Assembly: GCA_018398765.1 (NCBI GenBank)
Contig: JAHBMJ010000847.1
Location: forward strand, 5,713 to 39,692
Direction: 5' to 3'
DNA length: 33,980 nt
Source of the DNA: Chromera velia
Lineage: Eukaryota; Sar; Chromeraceae
A model generated the notes under the pieces. That model made no database searches. It saw only the letters and a list, made by a program, of their open reading frames with translations, and had not been told where the DNA came from. This document shows, in pieces, positions 11,284-22,367 of the stretch (within the stretch, counting starts at the first letter, position 1; the number at the start of each line of letters is the position of its first letter). The translations under genes and the position numbers were made by a program.

Positions 11284-13369
11284 ATGTGCGACCAAGTGGA
11301 TGAAGAGGTGTACTTCACCTATGGAGGAAGCGAACGCATCGTTACTGGGGAGACGGTGGTCGCCTTCAACCTTGAGATCGGTGCAGACCCCCCGCGTGCG
11401 AGGAGGGTGACTGTCGTTTCCAGGCACGGGGAGTTGAGTACAGGGCGAATTGCACAGTACAATCCAGAGACGGACACAGGTTTCATCGAAATAGCCCCAG
11501 AGTTTCAGAGACGGATTATGTTTCATTCTTCAGAGCTTGAGGAAACATTCCCACACCCAGTTGCCATTGGCGCCTTCGTCGCCTTCCAGACAAGGCCAGC
11601 CCAAGGAGACAGAAAGTCAATGGCCACTCACGTCCGACAGTGTGGGCGAGTGGTGAAGTTTGACACCAAGGAGCGAGACGGGCTCATTGGTGAGCGGATT
11701 TGCTTCTCTTACCAGGCCTCCGCATACAGAGAGGCAGAAAGGGGCAGAGGAGGGGTTGCTTCCTCTGCCTCTGGGCCCCGAGACAGAGCGCGACAACAAC
11801 AGCAGCAACAGCCGCAACAGGGAAGGGGGGGAAGGGGCGGTGTGGAAGTCCTTACCGTAACCCCCCAGCCGCAGTCGACCGCGGCGAGAGAGTCCGATGG
11901 GGGGGGGGAACGGGGCGCCGTTTCTGACGATCCAAAGCGTCAAGTCATGCCGTGTCGGTATGGTGTAGACTGCAAGTTGTACACCTGTCAGTTTGGCCAT
12001 CCCGATACCCGTCCCAAGTGCTGTCCCTCAGTGGACGCATGCGACAACCCCTCCTGCCCCCTCATTCACAAGAAATTGATGATGGAACAAGGCCCACCCA
12101 CAATGAGCAACTTTCTCGAAAATACCCAAGGGAAAATCCTCGCTATCAGAAAGGGCGTGCGAGTTCGTGCGTGTCGTCACCACCCCCGTTGTCGGGCGGG
12201 TCTCCGTTGCTCGGATGCCCATGTCATTCAGGAACCGCATAAGCGGCTGGCTTCAGGAGGAACGGCTTACCGCTCGTCCTCAAATCTCTCACCGCGTCAT
12301 GACCAGCAGCAGCAGCATTCACAGGAGATGGTCGGAAGAGATACACAAACGCCAGCAGGGGCTGCACGAGGAAAACCTACCGCTCTCCCGTCGTCTCAGC
12401 AGGGTCCGGGCCCTGTGACTGCCTCCGGCGGTGTTGCGATTCTGTCTTCCGTTCAGGGGCCCCGGGTTGAGGAGGGGGGGAAGGGCCGGGGTCCGGTCAT
12501 AGAGGAGGTCGGGCCGACGGCAGGTTCCTTCCCGCCGGGGGTTCACTCGTCTTCCGCCCTTTCCGCCCCGCACCCCCCGCACGGGGAGAGAGATGGCAGA
12601 GACCCTCACGCCCTTCCCCCCATGGGTCCCCTGGGTGCCTTGATGCAGCAGCAGGGAGGGGGCAATACGGGACCCGTGATCCATGGTGTGAGGAGCGGGC
12701 CCTCGGGCCCCTCAGGGGGACGCGGGATCCAGAGTGTGTCTGGGGGGTATGGAGGGGTGAGTCCCTCGACCGGGGGCGAGAAGGAGAAACAACAGCAACA
12801 GCAGCAGCATCAGGTGGTTCCTGTAAGTGGGGGGATGGGGATGTGTGGGGGTGCGTCGAGTCGTCGGGGCAGCTGGCGTGTTGTTGTGATAGTTGTGGAT
12901 GGGTACCGCTGGGGTTTGGAGACCGGGGGGGTGGCCGAAGAGCTCGATCGGCTTGAGTCGTTTGTGCTCTCGGAGATTGGGAACGCTTGTGAGGACGGGG
13001 TGAAGACTGTGTCGCCCCGGGGTGCTAGAGTGTTTCTGCACCCAGACCCCCTGGAAGTTGCGAAATTGCAGAACCAACAGAAAAGAGGAAGTGGAGAGTG
13101 GGGGGATGGTCCGGTTACGGGAGAGGGCGGGCTTCGGTATATTCAGCGAGTGAAAGACCTCGGGTGGCAGGTTGGTCCTTTGGCTGCATGGTTGGTTGGT
13201 TGGTTGGTTGGTCCTCTTCTTTTCCTTTCTGTCGCGTTCCTTGGGCCTGTTCTGCCCTTGATTGGGCATGTGTTGACTTGGACATGTCTGCTCTAGAGAC
13301 TCTGTTTGTGCATGCATGAATGTTTCAGACTGGTTGTCGTGCAGGAGTGTGTGTGTCTGAGTGTCTGAG

Positions 13370-13413
<44 letters not shown>

Positions 13414-13436
13414 TGGGTGTGTGTGTGTGTGTGTGC

Positions 13437-13485
<49 letters not shown>

Positions 13486-13503
13486 TGCGTGTCTGTCTGC
13501 GTG

Positions 13504-13542
<39 letters not shown>

Positions 13543-16500
13543 ATGCCTTGAGTGGCTTCCGTTCCTTTTTCTTTCTATGTTTTTGCCTTTTTCTTTTCTG
13601 GTCTTTTTTCCGGTCGTTCAGTGTCTGGTCGAGTTCCTCCGTTGCTGCCTCGCCTCTTTTTGCTTGTCTCGTCTTCCTGCTCCCTCTCTCGCGGTGTTCG
13701 AGGAGCTCTTACCTTGGGCCTCATGCCAGTTTGGTCGGTAGCAAGTTTGCATTCATTGTGTTGATTGATGACGTTGCCTTCTGTGCCTTCCCCCCCCTCC
13801 CACAGACTTTCTCTCGATTCATTTTGATGTACGTCTCCTCCTGATCTTTCATGAAGAAATCTTGTCCCTCTTCCCTTCTCTCTCTCATCGCACAGGTTTT
13901 CAACTGTCGAGCCTGCCTGGGAGAGGGCGGAGGTGTCCAGTCAGTGCTGGAGGAACGAGACCTTGCTCGCATCGTCGGTGATCTCTCGGCAGATGAGAGA
14001 TACGATCCCATTGGGGGGCAGGTGCAGCGAGTGACTGCAACCGATGTCGTGCTGGTGGTGACCCACAAAGCCAACCAGCCACGAGTGATCCTGGATGGCG
14101 TCTTTCCTTCCCATGTAAGTGAATGGAGGAAGGAGTGAGTGAGTGAGTGAGCGTTTGTGGCAGGGCGGGAGACTCGCGTTCTTTTTGAAGAATTGGGATT
14201 TTGATGCAGAAGATGCGTTGGTTTTGCTGTTTTCCTATCTTCCCGTTTTTCCGGCCTACTTTTCTCTGACGCTGAAAGGAGACATTGAGAGGAAGTTGCA
14301 TCGTTCGAAGATCCGTGGTTTTGATTTGGTAGGTCGAGAGGAGAGGGTGCCGCAGAGCAGAAGAGAAAAAGAGCTGAACGAGTGGATTTGCCTCACAGTG
14401 AGCGCCCTACGCCATCACGAATAGTTGGGCGAGTGTCAGCGTGCACGTGTGTGTATGTATATTGCGTGCCTTCTTCACACGTGTGTGTGTGTGTGTGTGT
14501 GTGTGTGCACAGGCTCTTCAATGGATCAGTGTGACAAGCGCCGAGCCTGAGGGTCCCTCTCTGTCACGGTGGGGACGTCAGACCCAGCGTCTCTTGTCCT
14601 TCCCCTTTGCTCCCCATCCCTCCACAGTCGCAGGTGGAGGGACGAGTGGAAGCGGAACTGGGCATGTGAAAGCGGCAGGGGGGCAGGGGGGTGAGACTTC
14701 GCTTTCCCTCCCCAACGGCTTCCCTGAAATTTTGAACGACTTGTTCAAGTCGCAACATCAACATCAGCAGCAGCAACTGCAGCAGCAACAGCAGCAGCAG
14801 CAGCACAACAGCTCAGGGAATGCTCGTTGGGGGGGCATGAATGTGGGGGGGCATGAGGGTGGGAGGGAAATGCCTGAAGCAGTCGAGGCCCCTAGGGGCC
14901 CAGGTGACAGATCGCGTCACCCAGGGGATCACAGAGACGGGATGGAGAAGGTGGGTGAGACAGGTGACGGGTCAGGATCAAAGGGTGGGAGCTATAGAGA
15001 AAGGGTCTGTCGAACAGGTGAGGGGTGCAAGATCTTTTCCTGTCCGTTTGTGCATCCAGCAAATCGCACTCCCCCCTGTCCAGAATCTCACGTGTGTGAG
15101 AATCCCAAGTGTCACTTTCTTCACAGACCCGTCGAACTCGAGCCCGAAGGCACAGTGTCTGCTGATACAAAGGGCAAGAAGGTGTTTTCAAACCTTCTCA
15201 GCGATACGTTTGGGAGGCACTGTGCTCTCTCGGGTCTTGCCCCCGGTGGTTTGAAGGTTTGCGACTCTTTCCCTGCTTGTCCCTTTGGTTCTGACTGCCG
15301 CTATGCCCATCTTGCCGAGAGGGCTTCCATGAAAGTCCCCCAGTCGATGGTCCTTGCTAACGGTGATCTCGTGCCCGTCCAGGATTTTATTGAGAACACA
15401 GGCCTCGGCCTCGCTCTTCGTCACGGCCGGAAGGGGAAAATTTGCAAGGATGGTCCCAGCTGCGCCCGAGCAGACACCACTTGCATCTACCTTCACATCC
15501 GAAGAAGAGGGGGAAACTCCCGACAGCAGAATCCCCCATACAACAGAGGGGGGCAGAGGGGAGAGGACGACCGTGCGTCTCCCGCGTCCCGTAGAGCAAA
15601 CGAGAGTGGGGGGGGACACGGGCATGGGAATTCTTCATGGGGGGGTGGGGCTCCTCCGCCCTCTACCGGGGGGGGCGTGGCTGTGGGGGGGAAGCCTAGT
15701 GGTGCAGAGATCCTTGCCCTGTTGGCATCAGGGGGAGGGGGCACTGGCTCAGCACAAGGCCCGGGGGCTGGGAGTCAGGGAGGGCATCCTCCTGCAGTGG
15801 GGGTTGATGGGCGGCCGGCGACAGCATCTACAAGCGCTGGAGGTGGTTCGTCTTTCTCGTTTTCTTCCTGTGTCCTCTGCGGTGCGCGGAGCTCGGGGGG
15901 GGACACGAAGGGATCACTTGCAAGATGCAGAGCAGGGCACCTTGTGTGCGATGTGTGCCTTTCGGACTTCATCTGCAGGTGAGAAGTTAGTGGAGTGGAA
16001 TGCAATTTCGCCCATTTTCAATAGTGATGTCCAGATGACGTTTCACCGTTGTGCACAGGTTTCTGAGCGTTTTGATCTTTTGCCTTGCGCGAGAGGCTTG
16101 AGTGAGTATCTTTCTTTGCAGAGTTGCTTGTGATTATCCCTTCTCTTGTCTTCTCCTTTGATGCACACACATTATTCTTCCTCGCATTCTGATTTGATGT
16201 CCGGTATCTCAATTTTCTTCTGCTTGGTGCCACCTTTCTTTCTAGGCCAATGCTTGTCTGTCTCTGTTTAAGACTTGGAGTCGTGATCGAGTGACAAGTC
16301 TCAGGACTGCAATACAAAAAAGAAAGAAAGCTTTAATAACCGCATTTTTTTTTGTGCATGCAGGTCGTGGTCGCCTGATATCGATCGCCAGCAGACGAGC
16401 GGCGGGAGGGTCCCTGAGGTTCCCTGTCCGTGCTCGAGTTGCTCCTCCTCTCTGTCGAGGGGTGAAATCTCCCGACACGCAGACGGCCGCGCGTTGGCGG

Positions 16501-16946
16501 TTGTTGAGTCCCGACAGAAGGAGGCAGCGCACCGTCATGCTCGACAAGAGCGGTCCGGTGCAGCAGGAGGGGGCGGATCGTGGCGGAATGGGAATGGGAA
16601 TGGGGCGGAGATGGATGACGTTGAGGAGGAGGAAGAGGAGGAGGAGAGATCAAGCAGTCAGATTGCGATGGGAGAGGACGACAGAGGAGGTTTGGATGGG
16701 CCGACGCAGAAACTCCTCGATGCTTTGCGGGAAGGGTCTGAGGGACCTCGGGGGCATGTGACGAAAATGCTCAGCCATTCTGCTGCAGCAGTCGGAGCAC
16801 CCCTGAAGGCATCCTCAGGAAGTGCAAGCAACTCTGGGCACAACAGTGCAAGGGGCGGGGGGGAAAGAGACAGACGGGGACACGAGCTGCCCCAAGAGGC
16901 CGTTCCTGTTGTGCCAGCAATCCTTCGGGTCGGGTCGAAAGCATAG
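11284..16946 (+). CDS. Cold-shock/CCCH/NYN-like/RING RNA-binding protein (1384 aa model)
   Basis: Four exons, 11284-13170, 13896-14114, 14513-15978 and 16364-16946, join in frame (1385 codons with stop). Residues about 1-145 read as cold-shock folds: the end of one (VYFTYGG to RRVTVV), a full one (TGRIAQYNPETDTGFIEIA to HVRQ) and the start of a third (CGRVVKFDTKERDGLIG). Three CCCH fingers follow at C224-H239, C247-H262 and C297-H313 (Cx5Cx4-5Cx3H). After poly-Q/Gly linkers, residues 531-715 look like a NYN/PIN-type Rossmann fold (VVVIVVDG, ARVFLHPDP, LGWQVFNCRA, TDVVLVVT). Four more CCCH fingers lie at C868-H883, C891-H906, C952-H968 and C1013-H1030. A RING-like Cys/His set at 1155-1230 spans the last intron, then comes an acidic tail. 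I infer an RNA-binding E3 ligase acting on mRNA, like Roquin or Regnase. The C-terminus could extend further if the exon is spliced at GTCGGG before the stop. Confidence 0.7.
13374..13542. repeat. (TG)n-(CT)n-(TG)n compound microsatellite
   Basis: A 169-bp array inside the first intron (13171-13895) of the CCCH gene, with interspersed GAGTGGG and TGCG. On the sense strand it is all TG and CT. The translated Cys/Val or His/Thr repeat frames here are artefacts. Confidence 0.95.
14481..14507. repeat. (GT)n microsatellite directly before a splice acceptor
   Basis: About 13 GT units run straight into GCACAG, the acceptor of exon 3 of the CCCH gene. The repeat therefore sits where a polypyrimidine tract is expected. 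Confidence 0.9.
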
Positions 16947-18169
16947 ATAGATGGATAGACATCATGCCAATCCATCCTTCCTTCGACTAACTATCTCACC
17001 GGGAGGCTGACTGGCTTATCGACTCACTCACTCTAGAAGAGTACCTCCTTCCGCTCTTCTTGGAGGGAAAAGGAACTGACTTTGACTCGTTCATTCACTC
17101 ACTCACTGTTTTGTTCACTCACTCTCTCACTCACAACCATTCACTCACTTACTCACGATGTTTGTCCGAGACAGTCACCAGTGTTCTCCACCATCTTGTC
17201 CTGTTCTTTGTATTTGCGAGCGGCTTAATATCAATTAAGGGTGCCCTTTCCCTTAGTTTCTTTGTCTTTGTCTCTCTCTAAGCGACTTGTCTTTTTCCCT
17301 CTTTGCATTGAGGAGCATGACGGTAGACCCCGGATGCTAGCACCGGGGTTGAACAGGGGTGGGGTGGGAGGGGAGGGGTCGGGTTGTGCTCCGGACAGCG
17401 GAGCCGGAGGGAGAGGGGGGGGGGCATCGAGGGATGAGATTAAAGGAAGGACGGTTTGCATGGATTGCGGTTCCTCTACATCAACAAGACGTCGTGGGGC
17501 AGGAGTGACACACTGAGGTTTTGGTAGGTGTCTTTTGAAGGGAGTAGGGGGTGGTTTCTGTCTGGCATGCCCCCAACTTGACAGCCTGTCTGTCTGGTCA
17601 GCCACAGACTCTCAGGCACCTGCGACAAAAAAAAGAAACAGAGAGAGTGGGAGAGGACGTTTGCAGAATTTGCTGTTTGTCTGGAGATGGGGTTGTGGAT
17701 CATCATCTCAACCATGCATGGATCTCGTATGTTCAGAAAGGAAAGGAAGAGAGAAGGCTTCAGGGGTAAAGGTGTATGTCATCCCCCTCTATGCCGCTTC
17801 TTGTCAGGCAGAACATGCAGAGAGGGGGAGAGAGAGACCCTTTTCCTTCCTTCCTTGACTTTTTCTTGGGGAGCTGACACTGGACCGACCCGTTGGACTC
17901 CACCTGCGTGTTTTGCAAAGCTCTTATCTATCTCTTTTTTCATCCGACGCGCTCTTCTTCTTTTCCGTTCGGCATCACTCGCGTGTGTGTGTGGTTTCCT
18001 TCCTTGTCGTGCTTGTTTCATTCTTTCGTGTCTGTTTCTCCTTTTTTCCCCTTTATCTGCTGAACTTGCCTGTATCTGTACGCGTTTGTTGAATGGATTT
18101 CTGCCCGTCACTGGCAGCAGTGCGGGGTTTTTAAGCTTTTGCGATCTTTATGCGCCCCGGGGGGGGGGA

Positions 18170-18180
18170 NNNNNNNNNNN
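18170..18180. other. Assembly gap (11 N)
   Basis: Eleven ambiguous bases lie between a CCCCGGGGGGGGGGA run and GGGGGC. The gap sits in a G-homopolymer, so its true length is unknown. Open frames crossing it (18108-18502, both strands) are not meaningful. Confidence 0.99.
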
Positions 18181-18403
18181 GGGGGCGCTCCGGTGAATGG
18201 CGTCCGTGTACCGTGTGAGGGCGTTGGGGAGAATCCCCCTCGCGTTCTTGCCTGCACGGGTGGCATGACTGCATACACGTTCGTTGTTTGTGGTCGGGGG
18301 GGTGGACAGATGGAGTACAATGGACTTGAATGGATTTAATGGGAGGGCTTCGTGTTGCATCCCCAGAAGTTCGAGGGGGTGCTTCTCTCCTTCCAATATG
18401 TTT

Positions 18404-18442
<39 letters not shown>
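18404..18442. repeat. (CA)n(GA)n microsatellite
   Basis: Short CA array followed by GA array. On the minus strand this reads (CT)n(TG)n, the same layout that precedes a verified minus-strand acceptor in the INO1 gene, so a minus-strand intron may lie here. No exon follows that I can support. Confidence 0.9.
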
Positions 18443-18445
<3 letters not shown>

Positions 18446-19986
18446 TGGGTCGATGTTGATGGAAAAGAATGAAGAGGAAGATGGGCAAAGGTGTCGAGGC
18501 ATGGATGGGTGGCTTCACAAATGAATGTTTGTTTGTTTGGATGGATGGATTGGGGAGACGTGAGGGACTTCCGGTTGATGAAGGAAGGAAGGAAGGAGAT
18601 TTGGAGGATCGATCGATCGGTTGTTGATTGAAGAAGGACAGGCGACGAGGTCACCGTGCCCTCCCTGCAGGGGGATCGGTAGGTCGATCTAGAGGCCTGC
18701 ATATTGCTTCAAGCACGGCAAAGAGAGAAAGAGAGGGAGAGAAGAATAGAACGATGAGTCTGTACATCTGACTTGAGGAGAGTGAGAAAACGTGTCCGGC
18801 TGTGCATGGTTCGAGAGAACAGAGAGAAAGAGTTGGACGCGCGACCGGATGCACAAAAAGGAAAAATAGAGGGGCGTGGAGCGTTGAAAAGAGCTGAAAA
18901 GACAGATGTCTTGATGAGCGAGGGAGGGAGAAAGCGAGAGGGTAAAAAAGCCGACGTGGAGTACATTCATGTGACTGTTTGCATGCATGTGCTTTCTGAG
19001 CAGCTTTCATGACCAGGAGAAAAGCTTGCGTATCATACAAACCCATCCAAGCGAATACTCAGTTGATCAATCGATGAAGTTTTGAAGCGAAAGATCTGAT
19101 TCAACGGTGTGTTGATTCTGACCCGACCGGTCTTGAGTGTAAGTGCGTGAGAATGTGCGTGCGTGAACTTGCAAAGCGTGTTCAAGTTGGAGAGAAACCA
19201 GAGATGAACAGACGGTAGAACGCCGGCAGGAATTTGATGTGGATCAACAGCAGGAGGACTTCCAAAATATCCGCCATAGGGTGGATGGATGAAAGACGAT
19301 GGATGGGCAGGTCTTCTTGCAGGTGGTCGAGGAAGAAGGAAAATGCAGAAAGAGAAGAGGAAAACAGACGCGGCGGACCTATCGCGGTGAACAGCTAGGA
19401 ACAGACTGTCAGACAGAAACAAACAGAAACGGAAAAACACAAACACATTCTTGCCGATCGAATGCGGAACTAGATGCGGGACCGATGAAGCAATTGAGTA
19501 TAATGGAAGCTTTGTGTTAGGTTCCGCTCCGCCTACGACGCCTAGCGTGTCTCAGTAAACAACAATGCACTGGGAAGAACAGTTGTCAGTTCTAGTGTCA
19601 GTTGTGTACTAAAGTAGTAACTCGCTGCTATTATTATCCTGCTAAGCATATTATCCTAAATATTATCTAACTTACATGGATAATTTAATTAGAAAGCGGT
19701 CCACGTTTTGATAAGGGTTTTGATTGATATGGTAAATTATATCTACGCTAGTAACGCTAGTTAATGCTAGTCCCTATAACTATAGGACTATAACTATAGG
19801 AGAGTCCCTAATTTTTTAATATCTGATGAGAGCTAGGATGGGAGTAGGCTTCAAAGTATGGTTTAAGTCTGTGAGACTTGTTAAGAATCGAGCTGCTAGT
19901 CGAGCCTGAGCTTCACCGTAGCATTCACGTATACATGCTCAAACTGGTACTCAAAAATTATTTAACGATATTCAATGTACTTTTAG

Positions 19987-20280
19987 CTAGGCGTGATCCC
20001 AATAGTTTTAAATTTTTAAATAAAGTGATGACATCCCCACTTTAACTGTAAACTTTAAAATTTTTCCTTTTAAACACTTTAAAACTATCTTGCAAACACT
20101 AGTGCAAAGAAGTTGAAAGAACGCTAGAACAGTGATGTTTTTTTTTAGTTCTAGTTCCAACTTTTCTTCTTTAAGCTAGTCTTTAAGTGTTTTAATGTTT
20201 TAAATTATTGATTTAAAGACTATAAAAGTGAAATCATCGTCACTTTAATGTAAATAAATATATTGGGATCACGCCTATAG
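19987..20280. mobile_element. Foldback MITE, hAT-like by target duplication
   Basis: The left end CTAGGCGTGATCCCAATA (19987-20004) is the inverse of the right end TATTGGGATCACGCCTATAG (20261-20280), apart from an extra TA at the right tip. The element is flanked on both sides by the same 8 bp, ACTTTTAG (19979-19986 and 20281-20288). Inverted similarity continues inward for about 50 bp (AAAGTGATGA against TTAAAGTGACGA). Even the central parts pair imperfectly (AAGAAGTTG...CTAGAAC with GTTCTAG...TTCTT). There is no coding capacity, so it would be moved in trans. An 8-bp duplication is the hallmark of the hAT superfamily, but the tips do not match the usual hAT consensus, so the superfamily remains tentative. 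Confidence 0.8.
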
Positions 20281-20489
20281 ACTTTTAGAATATGTGTATT
20301 ATATTCATATTCTTGAATCGATGCATATAAATGATTAATGAAGCTATAAGCAGAGCCAAGCTCCTTGGATACTAGCTTGGAATCCTTGGATAGGTCCTAC
20401 CATGATATTCATAGAAATTCTTTACCTACAGGTATAGTTTTCAATTTTTCTAGATGTTGTGGATGCATAAGTAGATGAATGATTGAAAA

Positions 20490-20511
20490 GACCGGTCCTA
20501 TAGGACCGGTC
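20490..20511. repeat. 22-bp perfect palindrome
   Basis: Two 11-base half-sites, GACCGGTCCTA and TAGGACCGGTC, abut with no spacer, in the AT island about 210 bp right of the MITE. It could be a transposon-tip remnant, a protein-binding dyad or a cruciform site. Confidence 0.8.
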
Positions 20512-20580
20512 ATGTTCAATATGTGCCCGTGGAAACAAACCCAATATTCAATGGGATATGTTAACTTTTTTAGTGATGCA

Positions 20581-21941
20581 CATTGAGCTTAGCGATAAGC
20601 AAAATTCACTCAGTGACATTCTCTCACGGGAGGAAGGCTGGCATTCGACAGATGCATAATGCATATTCCTCGGCCCGCTCTAACTGCGTGCTGCGTATGG
20701 GTCTATCGATTTGTCGAACTGAAAGAGAGCAAGAACGAAGATGTCAAGCAACAAAAAGGGAATTTTGATGCGCGCATCTGCTTGCTTTCATCCGTCTTGA
20801 ATTTCATTGTGGCATTTCGCCTTTCTCAGAGTCAACGTGTGACCAACTGCGTGCGTTTGTGGATGTGTACATGTGTGTGTGGTGTGTGAGACTGGGTCTC
20901 GGTGTGATTCCGTCTTTTTTCCCTTCATGGTCCGTTACCCCTTCGAATGATTTCAAAACCGTCCCTCCCTCTCTCTTCCCTGAGGCTGCAGCCCAGCATA
21001 CAAAACTGAATTGTCATCACGATAGAGACAAAATAAATTAATTAAGGGTACTGAGAGGTGGAGCTGGAGAAGAATGGAAGGAAGAAAAAGGACAAGGCAA
21101 CAAGCAACATTCGCACACACACGCACAGAGAGAGAGAGAGAGAGAGAGGCAGAAACTGAGCAGCACTGAACATGTATTCATAAAAAGCTGCGTGCATTGA
21201 TCGATCGCTACCTTCGTGGTACCTCTCTCTGTCTCTCTCTCGATGATCGTCTTCTCGCTGCTTATGAGAGAGAGGGTGGGGGGCTGGCTGAGTCCACGCA
21301 ACAGTAACGTCGCTTCACTTCGGATTGAAGAGCAAGCAGGGACACCATGTTTGCCCCCCATACCGCAACGCAGCCACGACAGGCGCCATCCATCCATCCA
21401 TTCATTCATTCTCACAAGGATGCATCCCCCCACCCACTTTTCATCTACACAGGTAGTCCCTGGCCTCTCAAAGACGAGGGAGCGAGTGCGTACAAAGAAA
21501 AAAAGGAACAAGGAGGGAAGCAAAATGCAAACAAACCGACCCCTGAGAGCCAACCCGGTCTGGAGGAGAAACGACTACGGGAAGGACGGGGAAGGAAGGA
21601 AGTAAGTAAGAACGGGACGGAAAGATCAGGCAGAGCAGTAAGCCTCAGCGACAGGAGGCCTGACAAAAGGAAAGAAACAAATCAGCAGCACAGGATGCAA
21701 CAGAAAAAGGGAAAAAAATGAGTTTGTTCCAAACAGGGAAGAAGAAAAGTCAAGCAGGAGAGGGAGTGAAAGATGGAAAGAAGTCAGGAACTGGACAATA
21801 GACAAAAACAACTTTGCCTTGGAAGAAAAATCTGCAAAAGCCTTCAATCAATCGCCCCACTTCATTTCACAACTTCCCCAGCCCTCTTTCCCTCCTTTCC
21901 CCCCTCTCTACCTTCCTTCCGTAAGATTGATCGAGCGGCAA
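20581..21941. other. 1.4 kb with no gene seen
   Basis: Normal-composition DNA downstream of the INO1 stop. A (CA)(GA) microsatellite lies at 21113-21149 and CATC repeats near 21387-21410. Open frames on both strands here are Ser/Leu or Arg/Lys-biased and lack domains. Confidence 0.4.
21113..21149. repeat. (CA)n(GA)n microsatellite
   Basis: Short compound array, reading (CT)n(TG)n on the minus strand, downstream of the INO1 stop codon. Confidence 0.9.
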
Positions 21942-22332
21942 TCAGGACGAAGGAACCTCCGCTGCCGTTGTCGCTTGCGACTCTGCCAGAGACCCGCAGG
22001 CGCCCCCGAGCAAAGCCTCCCCCCCCTCCCCTTTTTCTACTCCCGCATGTCCAAGCCAAGATGGCGTTTGTGTTGTTGTTTTCTTCTCACGAGGAAATTC
22101 AACAAACTCACACCCAGCCTCTCTCTCAGGCCGCTCTCTTGCGGGGCAGTTCGCATTCCGGCCAGGCCAACGCGTCTCACAGGAGGCAGGAGAGCAGGCC
22201 ACGAACGGGGGGGCAGAGGAGGGCGCGCTCCCTGAACAGGGGGAGGTCGAGGGGACGGCAGGGAGGGTGCAGGTGGGGGGGAGTTGGACGGAAGTCAAGG
22301 GTTCCCTCAGTCGGTCCTCCTGCACGGACACA

Positions 22333-22367
<35 letters not shown>

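Larger units (their letters stand above)
16947..19515. other. 2.6-kb region without a confident gene
   Basis: Mostly low-complexity DNA: ACTC repeats at 17092-17160, GATG/GGAAGG repeats near 18530-18600, and T-rich or G-rich runs. A possible extra plus-strand exon lies at about 17311-17518. It follows a pyrimidine-rich stretch, is Gly/Ser/Arg-rich, contains VCMDCG, and has the same G-rich composition as the CCCH gene exons. A further plus frame (17600-17769) includes a VCRICCLSGDG string reminiscent of RING-CH but too short to call. On the minus strand, 19190-19360 encodes a Pro-rich peptide (YGGYFGSPPAVDPHQIPAG) that could be an exon. None has a linking splice partner I trust. Confidence 0.4.
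19516..20580. other. AT-rich island carrying a MITE
   Basis: A ~1-kb block with a clear drop in GC, bounded by normal-composition sequence at GTTCCGCTCCGCC on the left and GAGCTTAGCG on the right. It has many TTTAAA, CTAGT and ATTATCCT words, repeated CTATAACTATAGGA units near 19774-19801, a 294-bp foldback element and a 22-bp perfect palindrome. No long reading frame is present. It is probably a nest of old transposable-element insertions. Confidence 0.5.

Noticed and set aside
12823..12872. A 50-nt intron with GTAAGT donor and GGGCAG acceptor inside CCCH exon 1
   Set aside because: Removing it breaks the frame before the VVVIVVDG strand; read-through keeps it.
13293..13551. Open frames of Cys/Val and His/Thr repeats on both strands
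   Set aside because: They are translations of the TG/CT microsatellite inside an intron.
16291..16761. Plus and minus frames over 16291-16761 other than the RING exon
   Set aside because: The frame joining the upstream RING Cys/His half gives the matching CPCSSC pair; the others give Arg-rich shadows.
17551..17769. RING-CH-like VCRICCLSGDG frame
   Set aside because: Only the first Cys pair is present, two other frames are also open, and no partner exon was found.
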